Assembly: GCF_000178835.2 (NCBI RefSeq)
Contig: NC_015275.1
Coordinates: 765,001 to 829,000 of the forward strand
Direction of reading: 5' to 3'
Length of the DNA: 64,000 nucleotides
From: Cellulosilyticum lentocellum DSM 5427
Lineage (GTDB): Bacteria > Bacillota > Clostridia > Lachnospirales > Cellulosilyticaceae
A program made the position numbers and the translations under genes. The notes below the pieces were generated by a model, which did no database searches, was not told where the DNA came from, and saw nothing but the letters and a program-made list of their open reading frames with translations. Shown in pieces: positions 42,117-51,694 of this stretch. Position 1 is the first letter of the stretch, and each line of letters begins with the position of its first letter.

Positions 42117-42995
42117 TTATTCTTCTAGGATGGGTAGAAGAGAGGGCGGTTGGCTTGTTTCCTGAGTTTGTGTATCGATAGACTCCATTTCTTGTTCAAT
42201 CTTTTTTATTGTTTCCAAAGTATATTGGTATCCTACACTATAGCTAATGCCGAGTAATGCTTGATCATATCTTGAGAAAGTCATCTGGGCAACTTCTCCA
42301 TTTTCGCCTTTGATATCAAAGGTAATATCTGGGTCGTTATTACTATAGCCCTGACAATTGTATTGAACAGATGCAACCTGACTGTGAACGACATTTAGAT
42401 TATTAGCAGTTTGTTTTGCCAGTAGTACATATTCTTGAGGATTTTGGGCAAGAGCTGAGTCGAAGGTCACAGGAATATCCACATCTAAAACTCTACTATG
42501 ATTCACTGCAAATAAATCACCTGTAACAGAGTCCACTTCAAAACAATAACTGAGTTCATCATCAATCAAAACATCAGCATACCACCTTGAGCGTGGTATA
42601 CTATCAGTTGGTTCATGATACCCCATCTCAATGACCTGACCTTCAAGATTAAGACCGTATATACGCCACAAAGCCTGTGCACCGATTTCGGCAGCTGCTT
42701 CTTTTGTCATATCCTTACTAGTTGGTGTTTGATTCTTAAAATATTCAAGGTTAATGTTTCTTATTATATAATTTGCTTTTTTATACCCCTCAGGCAAACT
42801 ACTCTGAGTTGGTGTGCTAGATAGCTGGTTTGTAGAATTTGCATAGGTGGTGGGAATTATATTTTTTTTGCTATATTCCGCTGCGATAACTGCTTGTGTA
42901 AATGCTTGAAATAAGATGACGCTAGTTCCGATAATCATTGTAGTAGCTAAAATAGTCTTTTTAAAGTGCTTTATTTCCAACTTGCCAACTTTCAT
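42117..42995 (-). CDS. Membrane-anchored PepSY-like protein of a two-component locus
   Basis: A 292-residue protein with an N-terminal membrane helix (TILATTMIIGTSVILFQAF, residues about 14-33) and an extracytoplasmic remainder. Two stretches look like PepSY/YpeB-type beta-alpha units: KEAAAEIGAQALWRIYGLNLEG...WYADVLIDDELSYCFEVDSVTGDLFAVNHSR, and LLAKQTANNLNVVHSQVASVQYNC...ITFDIKGENGEVAQMTFSR. The C-terminus is Gln/Thr/Pro rich. It lies just downstream of a sensor kinase and regulator on the same strand, so it may be their target or modulate sensing. It is not a recognised family by name. Confidence 0.72.
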   Translation of the reverse strand: MKVGKLEIKHFKKTILATTMIIGTSVILFQAFTQAVIAAEYSKKNIIPTTYANSTNQLSSTPTQSSLPEGYKKANYIIRNINLEYFKNQTPTSKDMTKEAAAEIGAQALWRIYGLNLEGQVIEMGYHEPTDSIPRSRWYADVLIDDELSYCFEVDSVTGDLFAVNHSRVLDVDIPVTFDSALAQNPQEYVLLAKQTANNLNVVHSQVASVQYNCQGYSNNDPDITFDIKGENGEVAQMTFSRYDQALLGISYSVGYQYTLETIKKIEQEMESIDTQTQETSQPPSLLPILEE

Positions 42996-43031
42996 GTGAA
43001 TCTCTCCTTTAATTATTTAATTGTGATCACA

Positions 43032-44474
43032 TTAAATAGTATGGGGGACTTTAATTATAGAATTATAATTAAGTTGTTGTGGAGTTGTAAAAATAATCTT
43101 GGCTGTTGTCCCTTTATTGACTTGGCTAATAAAATTTAGTTCTGCGCCGTGATACGTTGCTATCTGTTTACAGATGGCAAGGCCTAATCCAGCACCACCA
43201 TCGCATCTACTGCGAGATTTTTCTCCTCGAAAAAAGGGTTCTGTAATCTGTTGAAGAATTTCAGCATCCATGCCTTTTCCATTATCTTGGACCACGATGG
43301 TTTTCTTCATATTTTCCATAGTAGCAGATACTATAATAAGTCCGCCGCTGCCACATGCTTTTATGGCATTATCAATAAGATTAATTAGTAGGCTTTCAAG
43401 TAGGCAGGCATCTCCCCAGATCGTCTCTATTTCACTTTTAAATGCTAGATGTATGTTTTTATTTAAGATCTTTTTATGTAGTGTTTGCTGAATGGTCTCA
43501 AATAAGGTTGACACCTTTACCTTTTCACAGGTGATATAGTTATTTTGTAGATTTGCCAGCTCTAGTAACTGGAATGCTATGGTCTGTAGACGGCGGCTTT
43601 CAGACATAATATAATTTAATGCAGACAATCTATCATCCTCAGATAAAACAGCTTTCTGCATGCATTCAGCATATCCGTAGATGGCAGTTAAGGGTGTACG
43701 AAGCTCATGAGCAAAGTTATCAACAAACTGTTGTTTCTTATTTGCAGCATCCTGTAATTCTGTTATTTGACGCTGGATTTCATCCGCCATATGATTGAAA
43801 CTCTGTGCCATTTCAGCAAGCTCATTATCTCCGAATACTTGAAGCCTGGTCTCATACGCTCCATTTGCAATATCCTTTGAGCTTCTGGAGATTTGATTAA
43901 GAGGCATAAATATCCGGTTCAGTACAAGAAGAAGACCTAAAGAGAGTAGGGCTGAGAGGATAAATCCTGAGAGAAACAATACATTTTTTAGATGAGTCCA
44001 CGAGTTTATGGCATCTGTCGTATCATAAAGGTAAACTAGAGTGAAGGTATTATACGGAGTGGGAAGTTTTCCTGCAACCATGATATACATCTTATGGTCA
44101 GCTCTTTTTATGGTCATCAATCGGTTCCCATTATCTGGTGGCCTTAGGAAGTTGCTTTGCAATAAAAGTGAATCTTGACTACAATAGGAAAGATGATCAT
44201 TTTTAAAAACTGCAAGTCCTACCTTATTATCTCCAGATAGAGAGCTATAAGGATGAAGTAGAGAACTTAAGGAACTGTCTATATCGGTTCCACGACCTTC
44301 CACAGCTTTAATATCCTTTAACAAGGCAGATGTAATAAAGTAGTGCTGGCTCAAGCACCTTTCCCTAGCGCGGCTTAGTATATCTCTAAACATGGTAATA
44401 GAAACAATGAAAATGCCAAGATTAAAGAAAAAGAGAAAAAGTATAAGTGTTGTTAAAAAAGTACGTTGCTTCAT
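43032..44474 (-). CDS. Sensor histidine kinase with HAMP domain
   Basis: A 480-residue membrane kinase. It has two helices (about residues 8-30 and 160-182) flanking an extracellular sensor of about 130 residues. HAMP follows (NRIFMPLNQISRSSKDIANG). The HisKA H-box is FAHELRTPLTAIYGY near residue 255. The ATPase has the N box (LLINLIDNAIKAC), G1 (VQDNGKGMD), F and G2 (GGAGLGLAICKQIA). All catalytic boxes are present, so it should autophosphorylate and act on the OmpR-type regulator encoded immediately upstream, with which it overlaps by 4 bases (ATGA). The signal is unknown. Confidence 0.93.
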   Translation of the reverse strand: MKQRTFLTTLILFLFFFNLGIFIVSITMFRDILSRARERCLSQHYFITSALLKDIKAVEGRGTDIDSSLSSLLHPYSSLSGDNKVGLAVFKNDHLSYCSQDSLLLQSNFLRPPDNGNRLMTIKRADHKMYIMVAGKLPTPYNTFTLVYLYDTTDAINSWTHLKNVLFLSGFILSALLSLGLLLVLNRIFMPLNQISRSSKDIANGAYETRLQVFGDNELAEMAQSFNHMADEIQRQITELQDAANKKQQFVDNFAHELRTPLTAIYGYAECMQKAVLSEDDRLSALNYIMSESRRLQTIAFQLLELANLQNNYITCEKVKVSTLFETIQQTLHKKILNKNIHLAFKSEIETIWGDACLLESLLINLIDNAIKACGSGGLIIVSATMENMKKTIVVQDNGKGMDAEILQQITEPFFRGEKSRSRCDGGAGLGLAICKQIATYHGAELNFISQVNKGTTAKIIFTTPQQLNYNSIIKVPHTI

Positions 44475-45124
44475 TGACGCACCTCTAGGCGATATCCCAG
44501 CTTGTATACCGTTTTTATTACGCCTTCCCAGCTCAGTTTTTTGCGAAGCTTTTGTATATGTACATCTACTGTTCTAGTGTCTCCCTCAAAATCATAGCCC
44601 CAAACCAGTTCTAATAGCCTTTCTCTAGAGAGTGCAATATTACGATTGTTTATGAGTACTTCTAGCAAATTATATTCCTTTGGAGTGAAATCTACTAATT
44701 GTCCGTTATAAAATACCTGGTGACTGTCAAAATCGATTTTAACATTTCGAATCTCGAAATATTTTGATGCTTTCTGAGTCCGTCTTAAAATAGCTTCTAC
44801 ACGGGCGAGTAATTCAAGCATTTCAAAAGGTTTAGTTATATAGTCATCAGCTCCTAGTGAGAAACCTTGGATGCGGCTTTGAAGACTATTTTTTGCTGTC
44901 AGAAAGATTGTAGGTGTTTGATTTACTTGCTTTATTACTTCAAATCCATCAAGTTCAGGTAACATGATATCTAAAATGATGAGATCATATGACTCACGTT
45001 GTATTGCAAAAATAGCACTTTTTCCTTCAAAAACAGAAGTACATTGGTGTCCCACGAGATGTAGGTTTAGTTTTACAAGATCATTAATTGCCACTTCATC
45101 TTCAACAATTAAAATAGATGCCAA
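44471..45124 (-). CDS. OmpR-family response regulator
   Basis: A 217-residue regulator. The receiver domain has the acidic pair in LIVEDEVAI, phospho-accepting Asp in LIILDIMLPELDG (about residue 50), Thr in IFLTAKN and Lys in ITKPFE. The C-terminal winged helix is of OmpR/PhoB type (LVDFTPKEYNLLEVLINN...SRERLLELVWGYDFEGDTRTVDVHIQKLRKKL). It is the first gene of a leftward operon regulator-kinase-PepSY protein. Ribosome binding site AGGAGG lies just upstream on the minus strand (45136-45141). The promoter is not obvious. Confidence 0.94.
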   Translation of the reverse strand: MASILIVEDEVAINDLVKLNLHLVGHQCTSVFEGKSAIFAIQRESYDLIILDIMLPELDGFEVIKQVNQTPTIFLTAKNSLQSRIQGFSLGADDYITKPFEMLELLARVEAILRRTQKASKYFEIRNVKIDFDSHQVFYNGQLVDFTPKEYNLLEVLINNRNIALSRERLLELVWGYDFEGDTRTVDVHIQKLRKKLSWEGVIKTVYKLGYRLEVRQ

Positions 45125-45305
45125 GTTGATTCACCTCCTTATTTTAAGAATATTATCATCGTTTTGTTATAGAGTTGTAAAGCAGATAGTTACTTTTTAA
45201 AATAATGTTATGATTATTAATAGATTATTTATTAATCTAAGATTTGCTAGCACTCACTAAGTATGCTAAAATCATTGGATACAACTAAAAATAGGAGATG
45301 ACATA

Positions 45306-47045
45306 ATGGACACAATTAAACAATTTATAAAATACTATAAACCCTATCGTAAAATGTTCTTTTATGATATGGGCTGTGCCCTTACGCTCTCAGGTATAGA
45401 TTTAACCTTCCCTCTCTTGGTGAGGTTCTTAATGAATGAAGTATACGTCTTAAATGATACTAATGAGATTATTAAATTTATTCTTATCATAGGAAGTATT
45501 CTTTTAGGCATGTATATACTCGCATTTTTCTGCCAATATTATATTACTACCTGGGGACATATTATGGGGGCTAGAATGGAATCAGACATGAGAAAGGAAC
45601 TTTTCGGTCATTTAGAAAAGCTTTCATTCTCTTATTATGATGAAGTCAATACAGGAAAATTAATGTCTTGTATTACCAATGACCTCTTTGACATATCAGA
45701 GCTTGCTCACCATGGACCAGAGGATATTTTTATATCTTGCATAAAGATTGTAGGGACCTTCGCTATTTTAAGTATGATTAATATTAAGATGACGCTTATC
45801 CTTATTTTCTTTACAGCTATTATGCTGGCTTTCTCTCTCTATTATAATCGTAAAATGAAAGCAGTTTTCGCAAAGAATAGACAAAAGATTGCAGAGGTCA
45901 ATGCCATTACACAAGATGCTTTAGGTGGTATTCGTGTGGTTAAATCTTTTGCCAATGAAGCAATAGAGATGCAAAAGTTTGAAGCAGGCAATGAAGCTTT
46001 CGTTAAGACTAAGAGTGAAAGTTACCTTATTATGGGTAAATATTTTAGTGGTAATGGCTTTTTTAAAAACATTTTATATTTAGCGACTATACTAGTAGGA
46101 GGATTATTTATTACAAGAGGCGAAATGAATTTAGCCGATTTAACGGTTTATATTCTTTATATTAATACCTACTTAAATCCAGTAGAGAAGCTAGTTAACT
46201 TCACCGAACAGTTCCAAAAAGGTATGACAGGCTTTGAACGTTTCTTAAGCGTTGTGCGTACGAAGCCAGAAATTGATGATGAACCAGATGCACAACCAAT
46301 AGGAGAAGTAAAAGGAGATATTACCTTTGAAAATGTTTCTTTTAGTTATGCAGATGAAGAGAAGAATGTGTTAAGTAATATGAACATTCATATTCCTGCT
46401 GGTAAAACAGTTGCATTGGTAGGCCCTTCAGGTGGAGGTAAAACCACATTTTGCTCACTGATTCCTCGTTTTTATGAAGTCAGTGAAGGAAAAGTCCTAA
46501 TAGATGGCAAAGATATTAAACATATTACACAAAGTTCTTTAAGGGATGCCATAGGTATTGTGCAGCAAGATGTATATTTATTTGGTGGTAGTATTAAACA
46601 AAATATAGCTTATGGTGATCCGAAGGCTGGTGATGAAGCAATCACCCAGGCGGCTAAGAAAGCTAATATTCATGATTTTATTATGAGCCTTCCAGAAGGA
46701 TATGATACTTTCGTAGGTGAACGAGGTGTAAGATTATCAGGTGGACAAAAGCAACGTATTGCCATTGCTAGAGTATTTCTTAAAAATCCGCCGATACTTA
46801 TCTTAGATGAAGCAACTTCGGCTTTAGATAATGAAAGTGAACGTTATATACAAAGGTCGTTAGATGAGTTATCTAAAGGAAGAACCACCTTAGTCATTGC
46901 CCACCGCTTAAGTACTATTAGGAATGCCGATGAGATTCTCGTTTTAACGAAAGCAGGTATTGCAGAAAAAGGTGCACATGAAGCTTTAATGAATGAAAAT
47001 GGTTTATATGCACAGCTTTATAATATGCAGTTTGAAACAGCTTAA
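45306..47045 (+). CDS. ABC exporter, fused membrane and ATPase domains (MsbA/LmrA type)
   Basis: The 579-residue half-transporter forms a dimer in the membrane. The N-terminal ~320 residues hold six helices. The ATPase shows Walker A GPSGGGKTTF, Q-loop IVQQDVYLFGG, signature RLSGGQKQR, Walker B ILILDEATSALD and H-loop VIAHRLST. It exports drugs, lipids or peptides; the substrate is unknown. It is divergent from the response regulator across a 180-base gap, so it could be a target of that two-component system, but no operator is visible. Terminator 47060-47102 is shared with the convergent chemoreceptor. Confidence 0.92.
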   Translation: MDTIKQFIKYYKPYRKMFFYDMGCALTLSGIDLTFPLLVRFLMNEVYVLNDTNEIIKFILIIGSILLGMYILAFFCQYYITTWGHIMGARMESDMRKELFGHLEKLSFSYYDEVNTGKLMSCITNDLFDISELAHHGPEDIFISCIKIVGTFAILSMINIKMTLILIFFTAIMLAFSLYYNRKMKAVFAKNRQKIAEVNAITQDALGGIRVVKSFANEAIEMQKFEAGNEAFVKTKSESYLIMGKYFSGNGFFKNILYLATILVGGLFITRGEMNLADLTVYILYINTYLNPVEKLVNFTEQFQKGMTGFERFLSVVRTKPEIDDEPDAQPIGEVKGDITFENVSFSYADEEKNVLSNMNIHIPAGKTVALVGPSGGGKTTFCSLIPRFYEVSEGKVLIDGKDIKHITQSSLRDAIGIVQQDVYLFGGSIKQNIAYGDPKAGDEAITQAAKKANIHDFIMSLPEGYDTFVGERGVRLSGGQKQRIAIARVFLKNPPILILDEATSALDNESERYIQRSLDELSKGRTTLVIAHRLSTIRNADEILVLTKAGIAEKGAHEALMNENGLYAQLYNMQFETA

Positions 47046-47059
47046 TAAAAATGGCAACA

Positions 47060-47102
47060 AAAAAGGATTGTATAACTCACAAAAGAGCATACAATCCTTT
47101 TT
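47060..47102. terminator. Bidirectional terminator between ABC exporter and chemoreceptor
   Basis: AAAAAGGATTGTAT (47060-47073) pairs perfectly with ATACAATCCTTTTT (47089-47102); both strands end in T5. Confidence 0.9.
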
Positions 47103-47110
47103 AGTATGTT

Positions 47111-48640
47111 TTAATCCCTATCGTTTGCTACTTGATTAAGTTCTCTAGCCATTTGATCAATTTGATGAATAAGTTCAACTAAGTGGCTCATAGCAGCAGC
47201 ACTTTCCTGGGAAGCTGAAGCAGTATTTTCTAATTGAGAAAGGTTGACGCCACAGATTTGTTTAACTTGCTCTACTATATCAACGATATGCTTACTATTT
47301 GAGAATACTTCTAAGGATAAGGTATTCATTTCTGTAATTGTACTGCCCATGGCGTTATTAGATTCAGTTACCTGAGCAGTAGAGTGTTTAGCTTTTTCAA
47401 TAATGGATACACCATTCATAGCTAGAGTAGCACTGTTATTCATGGTTTCTACGGCTAAAGCTGTGCTGCTTATGACTTCATTAGCAACTATTTTAATATT
47501 TGCAACAGCTTCCTTAGTTTCTTCTGATAACTTTCTAATTTCTCTAGCAACAACAGCAAAGCCAAGACCTTGATTACCGGCTCTAGTAGCTTCTATAGCG
47601 GCATTTATAGCGAGTAAATTGGTTTGAGATGAAATATTGGTAATAATATCAACGATGTGTAAAATTTCTTGCGACTTTTCACATAAATCATTAATGACCT
47701 TTTTACCTTTATCTGCGCCGGTATTAATAGCAGTCATGCCAGCTACAGCATTATCCATAATTTGTGTATTATTAATAGAAAGCGTATTCACTTCTTTAGA
47801 GAGATTAGCTACTTCTTGATTGTATGTTGATAATTGATCTAGGTTACTAGCAATGGTAATAATATGATGTCTAGCATCTTCTAGTGCTTCTAAGGTATTT
47901 GCAGAATTAGAGGTTACAGTAGAAGTGCTAGCAGCAAGTTCTTCATTCATAGTGCTAGTAGTATCTGCCACAGAAGATAAAGTAGTAACTGCTTTAGCTA
48001 AATGAGTAGAGACTTCCGCAGATTTTTTAGTCATTTTAGCAATGTGGTCGTACATACGCTTCTGTTCTTCAGCACCAACCATATCTTTAAGTAAATGGCT
48101 TGTACGTTGATTTAAAGCACTAAAGATACAAGAGATGGCTATTAGCTCAATAGTTCTAGGAAAAATAAGAAAAACAAAGGAGTGGTATAAATCAGGGGCA
48201 TTTAAATCAGGGGTAAATTTGAATATTAAAGAAAGTACCTGAGCTATAAGTAAAAAGATAATAGATTGCACAATGGCAAAAGTGTTAGCTCTTCTTGAAA
48301 AATAAATACTAGCCACAGCTATACCGTAAACATAGATAATGATGACATGATAGGATAGTAAGGTAGCCAAGACAGCTACAAATAAATTGCTACAAGTAAT
48401 AAAGATGTACTTAAGAAAAGGTGAATCTAACTTTAAAATGTTTACTAGTAAGGTAGGCAAAAGTAAAAGAATAAGGCCTACTATGTAGCCGATAGTCATA
48501 GTATTAAAAGGAATAACAAAGATACCTATTAAATTTAATATATAGATTAAGGTATATAAGAGAGCAGTAATGCGTAAAAGTTTAGTAACAAAGTAATGAG
48601 CCAACTGTTCGTTCTCTTGTAAAAGTGAGTTTTTATTCAT
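47111..48640 (-). CDS. Methyl-accepting chemotaxis protein with multi-helix membrane sensor
   Basis: A 509-residue chemoreceptor without an extracellular ligand domain. Instead, the first ~190 residues form about six membrane helices (for example [19 protein letters not shown] and [15 protein letters not shown]). The signalling domain follows, with tip [25 protein letters not shown] around residues 335-360. Compared with the usual [13 protein letters not shown] to T, E to N and R to L changes are seen at the receptor tip, which may weaken CheA coupling or match a different coupling protein. It could sense membrane state or energy. It faces left; ribosome binding site AAGGAGG precedes the start. 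Confidence 0.9.
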   Translation of the reverse strand: MNKNSLLQENEQLAHYFVTKLLRITALLYTLIYILNLIGIFVIPFNTMTIGYIVGLILLLLPTLLVNILKLDSPFLKYIFITCSNLFVAVLATLLSYHVIIIYVYGIAVASIYFSRRANTFAIVQSIIFLLIAQVLSLIFKFTPDLNAPDLYHSFVFLIFPRTIELIAISCIFSALNQRTSHLLKDMVGAEEQKRMYDHIAKMTKKSAEVSTHLAKAVTTLSSVADTTSTMNEELAASTSTVTSNSANTLEALEDARHHIITIASNLDQLSTYNQEVANLSKEVNTLSINNTQIMDNAVAGMTAINTGADKGKKVINDLCEKSQEILHIVDIITNISSQTNLLAINAAIEATRAGNQGLGFAVVAREIRKLSEETKEAVANIKIVANEVISSTALAVETMNNSATLAMNGVSIIEKAKHSTAQVTESNNAMGSTITEMNTLSLEVFSNSKHIVDIVEQVKQICGVNLSQLENTASASQESAAAMSHLVELIHQIDQMARELNQVANDRD

Positions 48641-48778
48641 ATGAAGCCTCCTTGCCGAATTATTTTTTTTATTATAGCAAGTTTTGGTATAAAATGTAGA
48701 AAAGTTAATAAAAAAGCCATAAAGTAGACAAAATATTACAATATATGCTTTGCATGTCTATTGAATAAAAAATAGTCA

Positions 48779-48824
48779 TATAAACTTTTGTCCTTTGGAG
48801 AAAAATGTGCGACAAAAGTTTATA
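48779..48824. promoter_or_regulatory. Perfect 14-bp inverted repeat in the chemoreceptor/ABC importer gap
   Basis: TATAAACTTTTGTC (48779-48792) and GACAAAAGTTTATA (48811-48824) with an 18-base spacer. No T tract follows, so it is more likely a regulatory site or structured RNA than a terminator. A second, shorter inverted pair is CTGCTTA (48874-48880)/TAAGCAG (48902-48908). The surrounding 300 bases hold no gene. Confidence 0.45.
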
Positions 48825-48927
48825 AATTTACATGAGTACATTTTATTGTGATTCAGGATATCAGGATAGCAATCTGCTTACATTGACCAAAAACACTTAT
48901 CTAAGCAGCCTTACGGAATGAAATTTT

Positions 48928-49074
48928 TTGTGACTTGTTTATTTTATGATTAAATTTAAGAATAATAACAATTGTTTTTTTTGAAAAAAGGTGATAAAAT
49001 GACTACAAATTGGGTAAGGAATCTTTAGGCAGTTTACAATGAGGTAAAGTCCTTAGTTGTGGAGTGCCTTTTTT
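48928..49074 (+). promoter_or_regulatory. Promoter and attenuator-like leader of the amino-acid ABC importer
   Basis: TTGTGA (48928-48933) and TAAATT (48951-48956), 17-base spacing, form the promoter. The leader encodes a short peptide at 48999-49028. The stem AGGCA (49027-49031, overlapping the stop codon) pairs with TGCCT (49065-49069). An inner stem is GAGG (49041-49044)/CCTT (49051-49054), and T6 follows at 49069-49074. The arrangement is that of a ribosome-controlled attenuator. Confidence 0.5.
48999..49028 (+). CDS. Candidate nine-residue leader peptide
   Basis: The frame reads MTTNWVRNL then TAG, with a good ribosome site (AAAGGTGAT, about 48987-48995) before the ATG. The stop codon is within the 5' arm of the terminator-like hairpin, so a ribosome at the end of the peptide would prevent the hairpin. 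The single Trp codon, or slow translation in general, could be the sensed event. It is too short for homology; support is positional only. Confidence 0.4.
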   Translation: MTTNWVRNL

Positions 49075-49113
49075 ACTCTCAAAAATTGTAAAAAAAGAAA
49101 GAAGTGTGAAGAT

Positions 49114-49941
49114 ATGAGAAGAAAATTAGCAGCATTAATATCAGCAGTGGCTATAGGAACTACTTTACTTACAGGTTGTGGTTCGGGAGCTAAAACAGGA
49201 GAAGAAAGTAGTACTTTTAGAGTAGGACTTGAATGTGGTTATGCACCTTTTAACTGGACGCAAATGGATGATAGTAATGGTGGTGTAAAAATTGATGGCA
49301 GTGCTGAATATGCAGGTGGGTATGATGTAGAAATCGCAAAGAAAATTGCAGAGGGATTAGGAAAAGAATTAGTCATCGTTAAAACAGAATGGGATGGCCT
49401 TGTACCAGCACTTACTTCGGGGAAAATAGATGCGATTATTGCAGGTATGTCACCAACAGCAGAACGTAAAGAAACTATTGATTTCTCCGATAACTATTAT
49501 AAATCTGATTTGGTTATGGTTGTTAAAAAAGGTGGTATATATGAAAATGCTACATCTATTCAAGATTTTAGTGGTGCTAAGGTTACAGCTCAATTAAATA
49601 CTTTCCACTATACTGTTATTGATCAAATAAATGGTGTAGAGAAACAATCAGCTATGGATAACTTCCCTGCTATGCGTGTAGCCCTTGAATCAGGTATGAT
49701 TGATGGTTATGTTTCAGAAAGACCTGAAGGTGTAAGTGCGACTAATGCAAATCCAAACTTTGCTATGGTTGAATTTGAAGAGGGCTTTGAGACTTCAGAT
49801 GATGATACAGCTATTGCAGTAGGCTTAAGGAAAGAAAGTCTTTGGACAGCTAATGTAAATGAAATTTTAAAAGGGATTTCTGAAGAGGAACGTACAACGA
49901 TTATGGATACAGCTATTGTTAATCAACCAGCTGCTAACTAA
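49114..49941 (+). CDS. Amino-acid ABC transporter substrate-binding lipoprotein
   Basis: A lipoprotein of about 275 residues. The signal peptide ends in the lipobox LLTGC, so it is anchored outside the membrane by Cys about 21. The mature part is a bacterial solute-binding protein family 3 fold: FRVGLECGYAPFNWTQ, AGGYDVEIAKKIAEGLGKELVIVKTEWDGLVPALTSGKIDAIIAGMSPTAERKETIDFSDNYY. It would bind a polar amino acid for the permease and ATPase encoded after it. The start ATG 49114 is preferred over upstream frames because it gives an immediate signal peptide; an in-frame codon at 49057 lies in the leader terminator. The ribosome site is weak (GAAG). Confidence 0.92.
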   Translation: MRRKLAALISAVAIGTTLLTGCGSGAKTGEESSTFRVGLECGYAPFNWTQMDDSNGGVKIDGSAEYAGGYDVEIAKKIAEGLGKELVIVKTEWDGLVPALTSGKIDAIIAGMSPTAERKETIDFSDNYYKSDLVMVVKKGGIYENATSIQDFSGAKVTAQLNTFHYTVIDQINGVEKQSAMDNFPAMRVALESGMIDGYVSERPEGVSATNANPNFAMVEFEEGFETSDDDTAIAVGLRKESLWTANVNEILKGISEEERTTIMDTAIVNQPAAN

Positions 49942-50054
49942 GTAGATTTAATCAAATGAAGAGTAATAAAAACGAGACTAATGGTAGCATGCCCTTAGTT
50001 TTTGTTTGATAGGATACATAAATAGATGCAGTTAAGAAAAACAGGAGGAAACAA

Positions 50055-50825
50055 ATGAGCTTTGAGTGGATTGTAAAAATTATTTCAACCAACGGCCCTA
50101 TGTTCTTAAGAGGTGCAGGTTTAACACTGCTGATTTCTATGATAGGTACTATTTTAGGCTCTATCATAGGATTGCTAATTGGTGTGGTACGTACTGTGCC
50201 TATGCCAGAGAGAGGGATTAAACGTATTTTATTAAAAGTCATCAATGCCATTTTGTCAGCTTACATAGCTTTTTTCCGTGGCACACCAATGATTGTTCAA
50301 GCGATGGTTATTTACTACGGTTCAGCTTTGGCATTTGGCATGGATATGAATGTACTGGGGGCAGCTATTTTTATTGTTTCTATTAATACAGGTGCTTATA
50401 TGGCAGAAATTGTGCGTGGTGGTATTATTTCTGTTGATAAAGGGCAATTTGAAGCAGCACAAGCTATTGGTATGAATCACTTACAAACAATGAGACATGT
50501 TGTATTGCCACAGGTTATTCGTAATATCCTTCCAGCTACAGGTAACGAATTTGTTATTAATATTAAGGATACTTCAGTACTTAATGTTATTAGTGTTAAT
50601 GAATTGTTCTTCCAAACTAAGTCTGTAGCAGGAAACAACTTTAGATACTTTGAGTCTTTCTTTGTGGCTTGTATTTTATATTTCATTATGACTTATACAG
50701 TTACTAAAATTCTTCGTTATATTGAAAAGAAACTGGATGGTCCTGAGAATTATAATATGATTGCTAACCAAATGCAGGTACAAACACCTGAAGAAGCTTT
50801 AAAGCATCAAAAAGAGATGATATAG
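50055..50825 (+). CDS. Polar amino-acid ABC transporter permease
   Basis: A 256-residue membrane protein of the HisM/GlnP family with about five helices. It has [23 protein letters not shown] at the N-terminus, [11 protein letters not shown], and the ATPase-contact EAA loop ([22 protein letters not shown]). It forms a dimer in the membrane and works with the preceding binding protein and following ATPase. It lies 113 bases after the binding-protein gene, without a terminator I recognise. Ribosome binding site AGGAGG at 50042-50047. Confidence 0.94.
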   Translation: MSFEWIVKIISTNGPMFLRGAGLTLLISMIGTILGSIIGLLIGVVRTVPMPERGIKRILLKVINAILSAYIAFFRGTPMIVQAMVIYYGSALAFGMDMNVLGAAIFIVSINTGAYMAEIVRGGIISVDKGQFEAAQAIGMNHLQTMRHVVLPQVIRNILPATGNEFVINIKDTSVLNVISVNELFFQTKSVAGNNFRYFESFFVACILYFIMTYTVTKILRYIEKKLDGPENYNMIANQMQVQTPEEALKHQKEMI

Positions 50826-50844
50826 GGTAAAGGAGGAGATACAT

Positions 50845-51582
50845 ATGGAAAAAGTAATAGAAATTAAACATTTGAACAAATCCTTCGGTGCTCACGAAGT
50901 ATTAAAAGATATTGATTTCTCTGTTAATAAAGGAGAAGTAGTATGTATTATCGGTTCTTCAGGTTCAGGTAAATCTACTTTACTTCGCTGTGTGAACTTA
51001 CTTGAAAAGCCAAGTGGTGGCGAAATTATTTATAATGGAGAGAACATCTTAGATGATAAGCATGATGTTTATGCTTATCGTACGAAATTAGGGATGGTAT
51101 TTCAGCAGTTTAATTTATTTAATAATCATGATGTACTAAGTAACTGTACTGTAGGACAAATGAAAGTGTTAAAACGTAGCAAAGAAGAAGCAGAAAAGAT
51201 TGCCATGAAGTATTTAAAAATAGTAGGAATGGATCAATATATTCATGCAAAGCCAAAGCAGCTTTCTGGTGGACAAAAGCAACGTGTAGCTATTGCTAGG
51301 GCACTTTCTATGGAGCCAGATGTGATGCTTTTTGACGAACCAACCTCAGCACTTGATCCGGAAATGGTTGGAGAAGTACTAAAGGTTATGAAGGAATTAG
51401 CAGATAGCGGCTTAACTATGTTAGTGGTTACCCATGAAATGGGCTTTGCCAAAGAAGTATCGGATAGAGTTGTTTTCATGGATAAAGGCGTTATAGCTGA
51501 AGAAGGCAGACCAGAAGATATCTTTAATGCACCAAAGGAACAAAGAACCAAAGAATTCCTAAAGAGAGTCCTTGAAGCTTAA
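50845..51582 (+). CDS. Amino-acid ABC transporter ATPase (GlnQ type)
   Basis: A 245-residue cytoplasmic ATPase: Walker [17 protein letters not shown]-loop MVFQQFNLF, signature [16 protein letters not shown], Walker [14 protein letters not shown] and H-loop [10 protein letters not shown] are all complete. It is the third gene of the importer operon, 19 bases after the permease, with GGAGGAG at 50831-50837. Substrate class (glutamine, cystine, arginine and similar) cannot be told from the ATPase. Confidence 0.95.
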   Translation: MEKVIEIKHLNKSFGAHEVLKDIDFSVNKGEVVCIIGSSGSGKSTLLRCVNLLEKPSGGEIIYNGENILDDKHDVYAYRTKLGMVFQQFNLFNNHDVLSNCTVGQMKVLKRSKEEAEKIAMKYLKIVGMDQYIHAKPKQLSGGQKQRVAIARALSMEPDVMLFDEPTSALDPEMVGEVLKVMKELADSGLTMLVVTHEMGFAKEVSDRVVFMDKGVIAEEGRPEDIFNAPKEQRTKEFLKRVLEA

Positions 51583-51605
51583 TAAAATCAAGTAGAATAA
51601 TGCTA

Positions 51606-51652
51606 AAAATAAAATGTGCTTTTACACTAAGTAAAAGCACATTTTATTTTTT
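51606..51652 (+). terminator. Terminator of the amino-acid ABC operon
   Basis: 51606-51625 pairs perfectly with 51631-51650 (20 bp, loop ACTAA); the right arm ends in a T run. Confidence 0.9.
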
Positions 51653-51694
51653 AGACTAGCAGCCAAGAAACTTGTAAATAAGAAGTTTTATATG

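Noticed and set aside
49057-49113. Longer N-terminus for the amino-acid-binding lipoprotein
   Set aside because: It would be encoded across the leader terminator and would bury the lipoprotein signal peptide.
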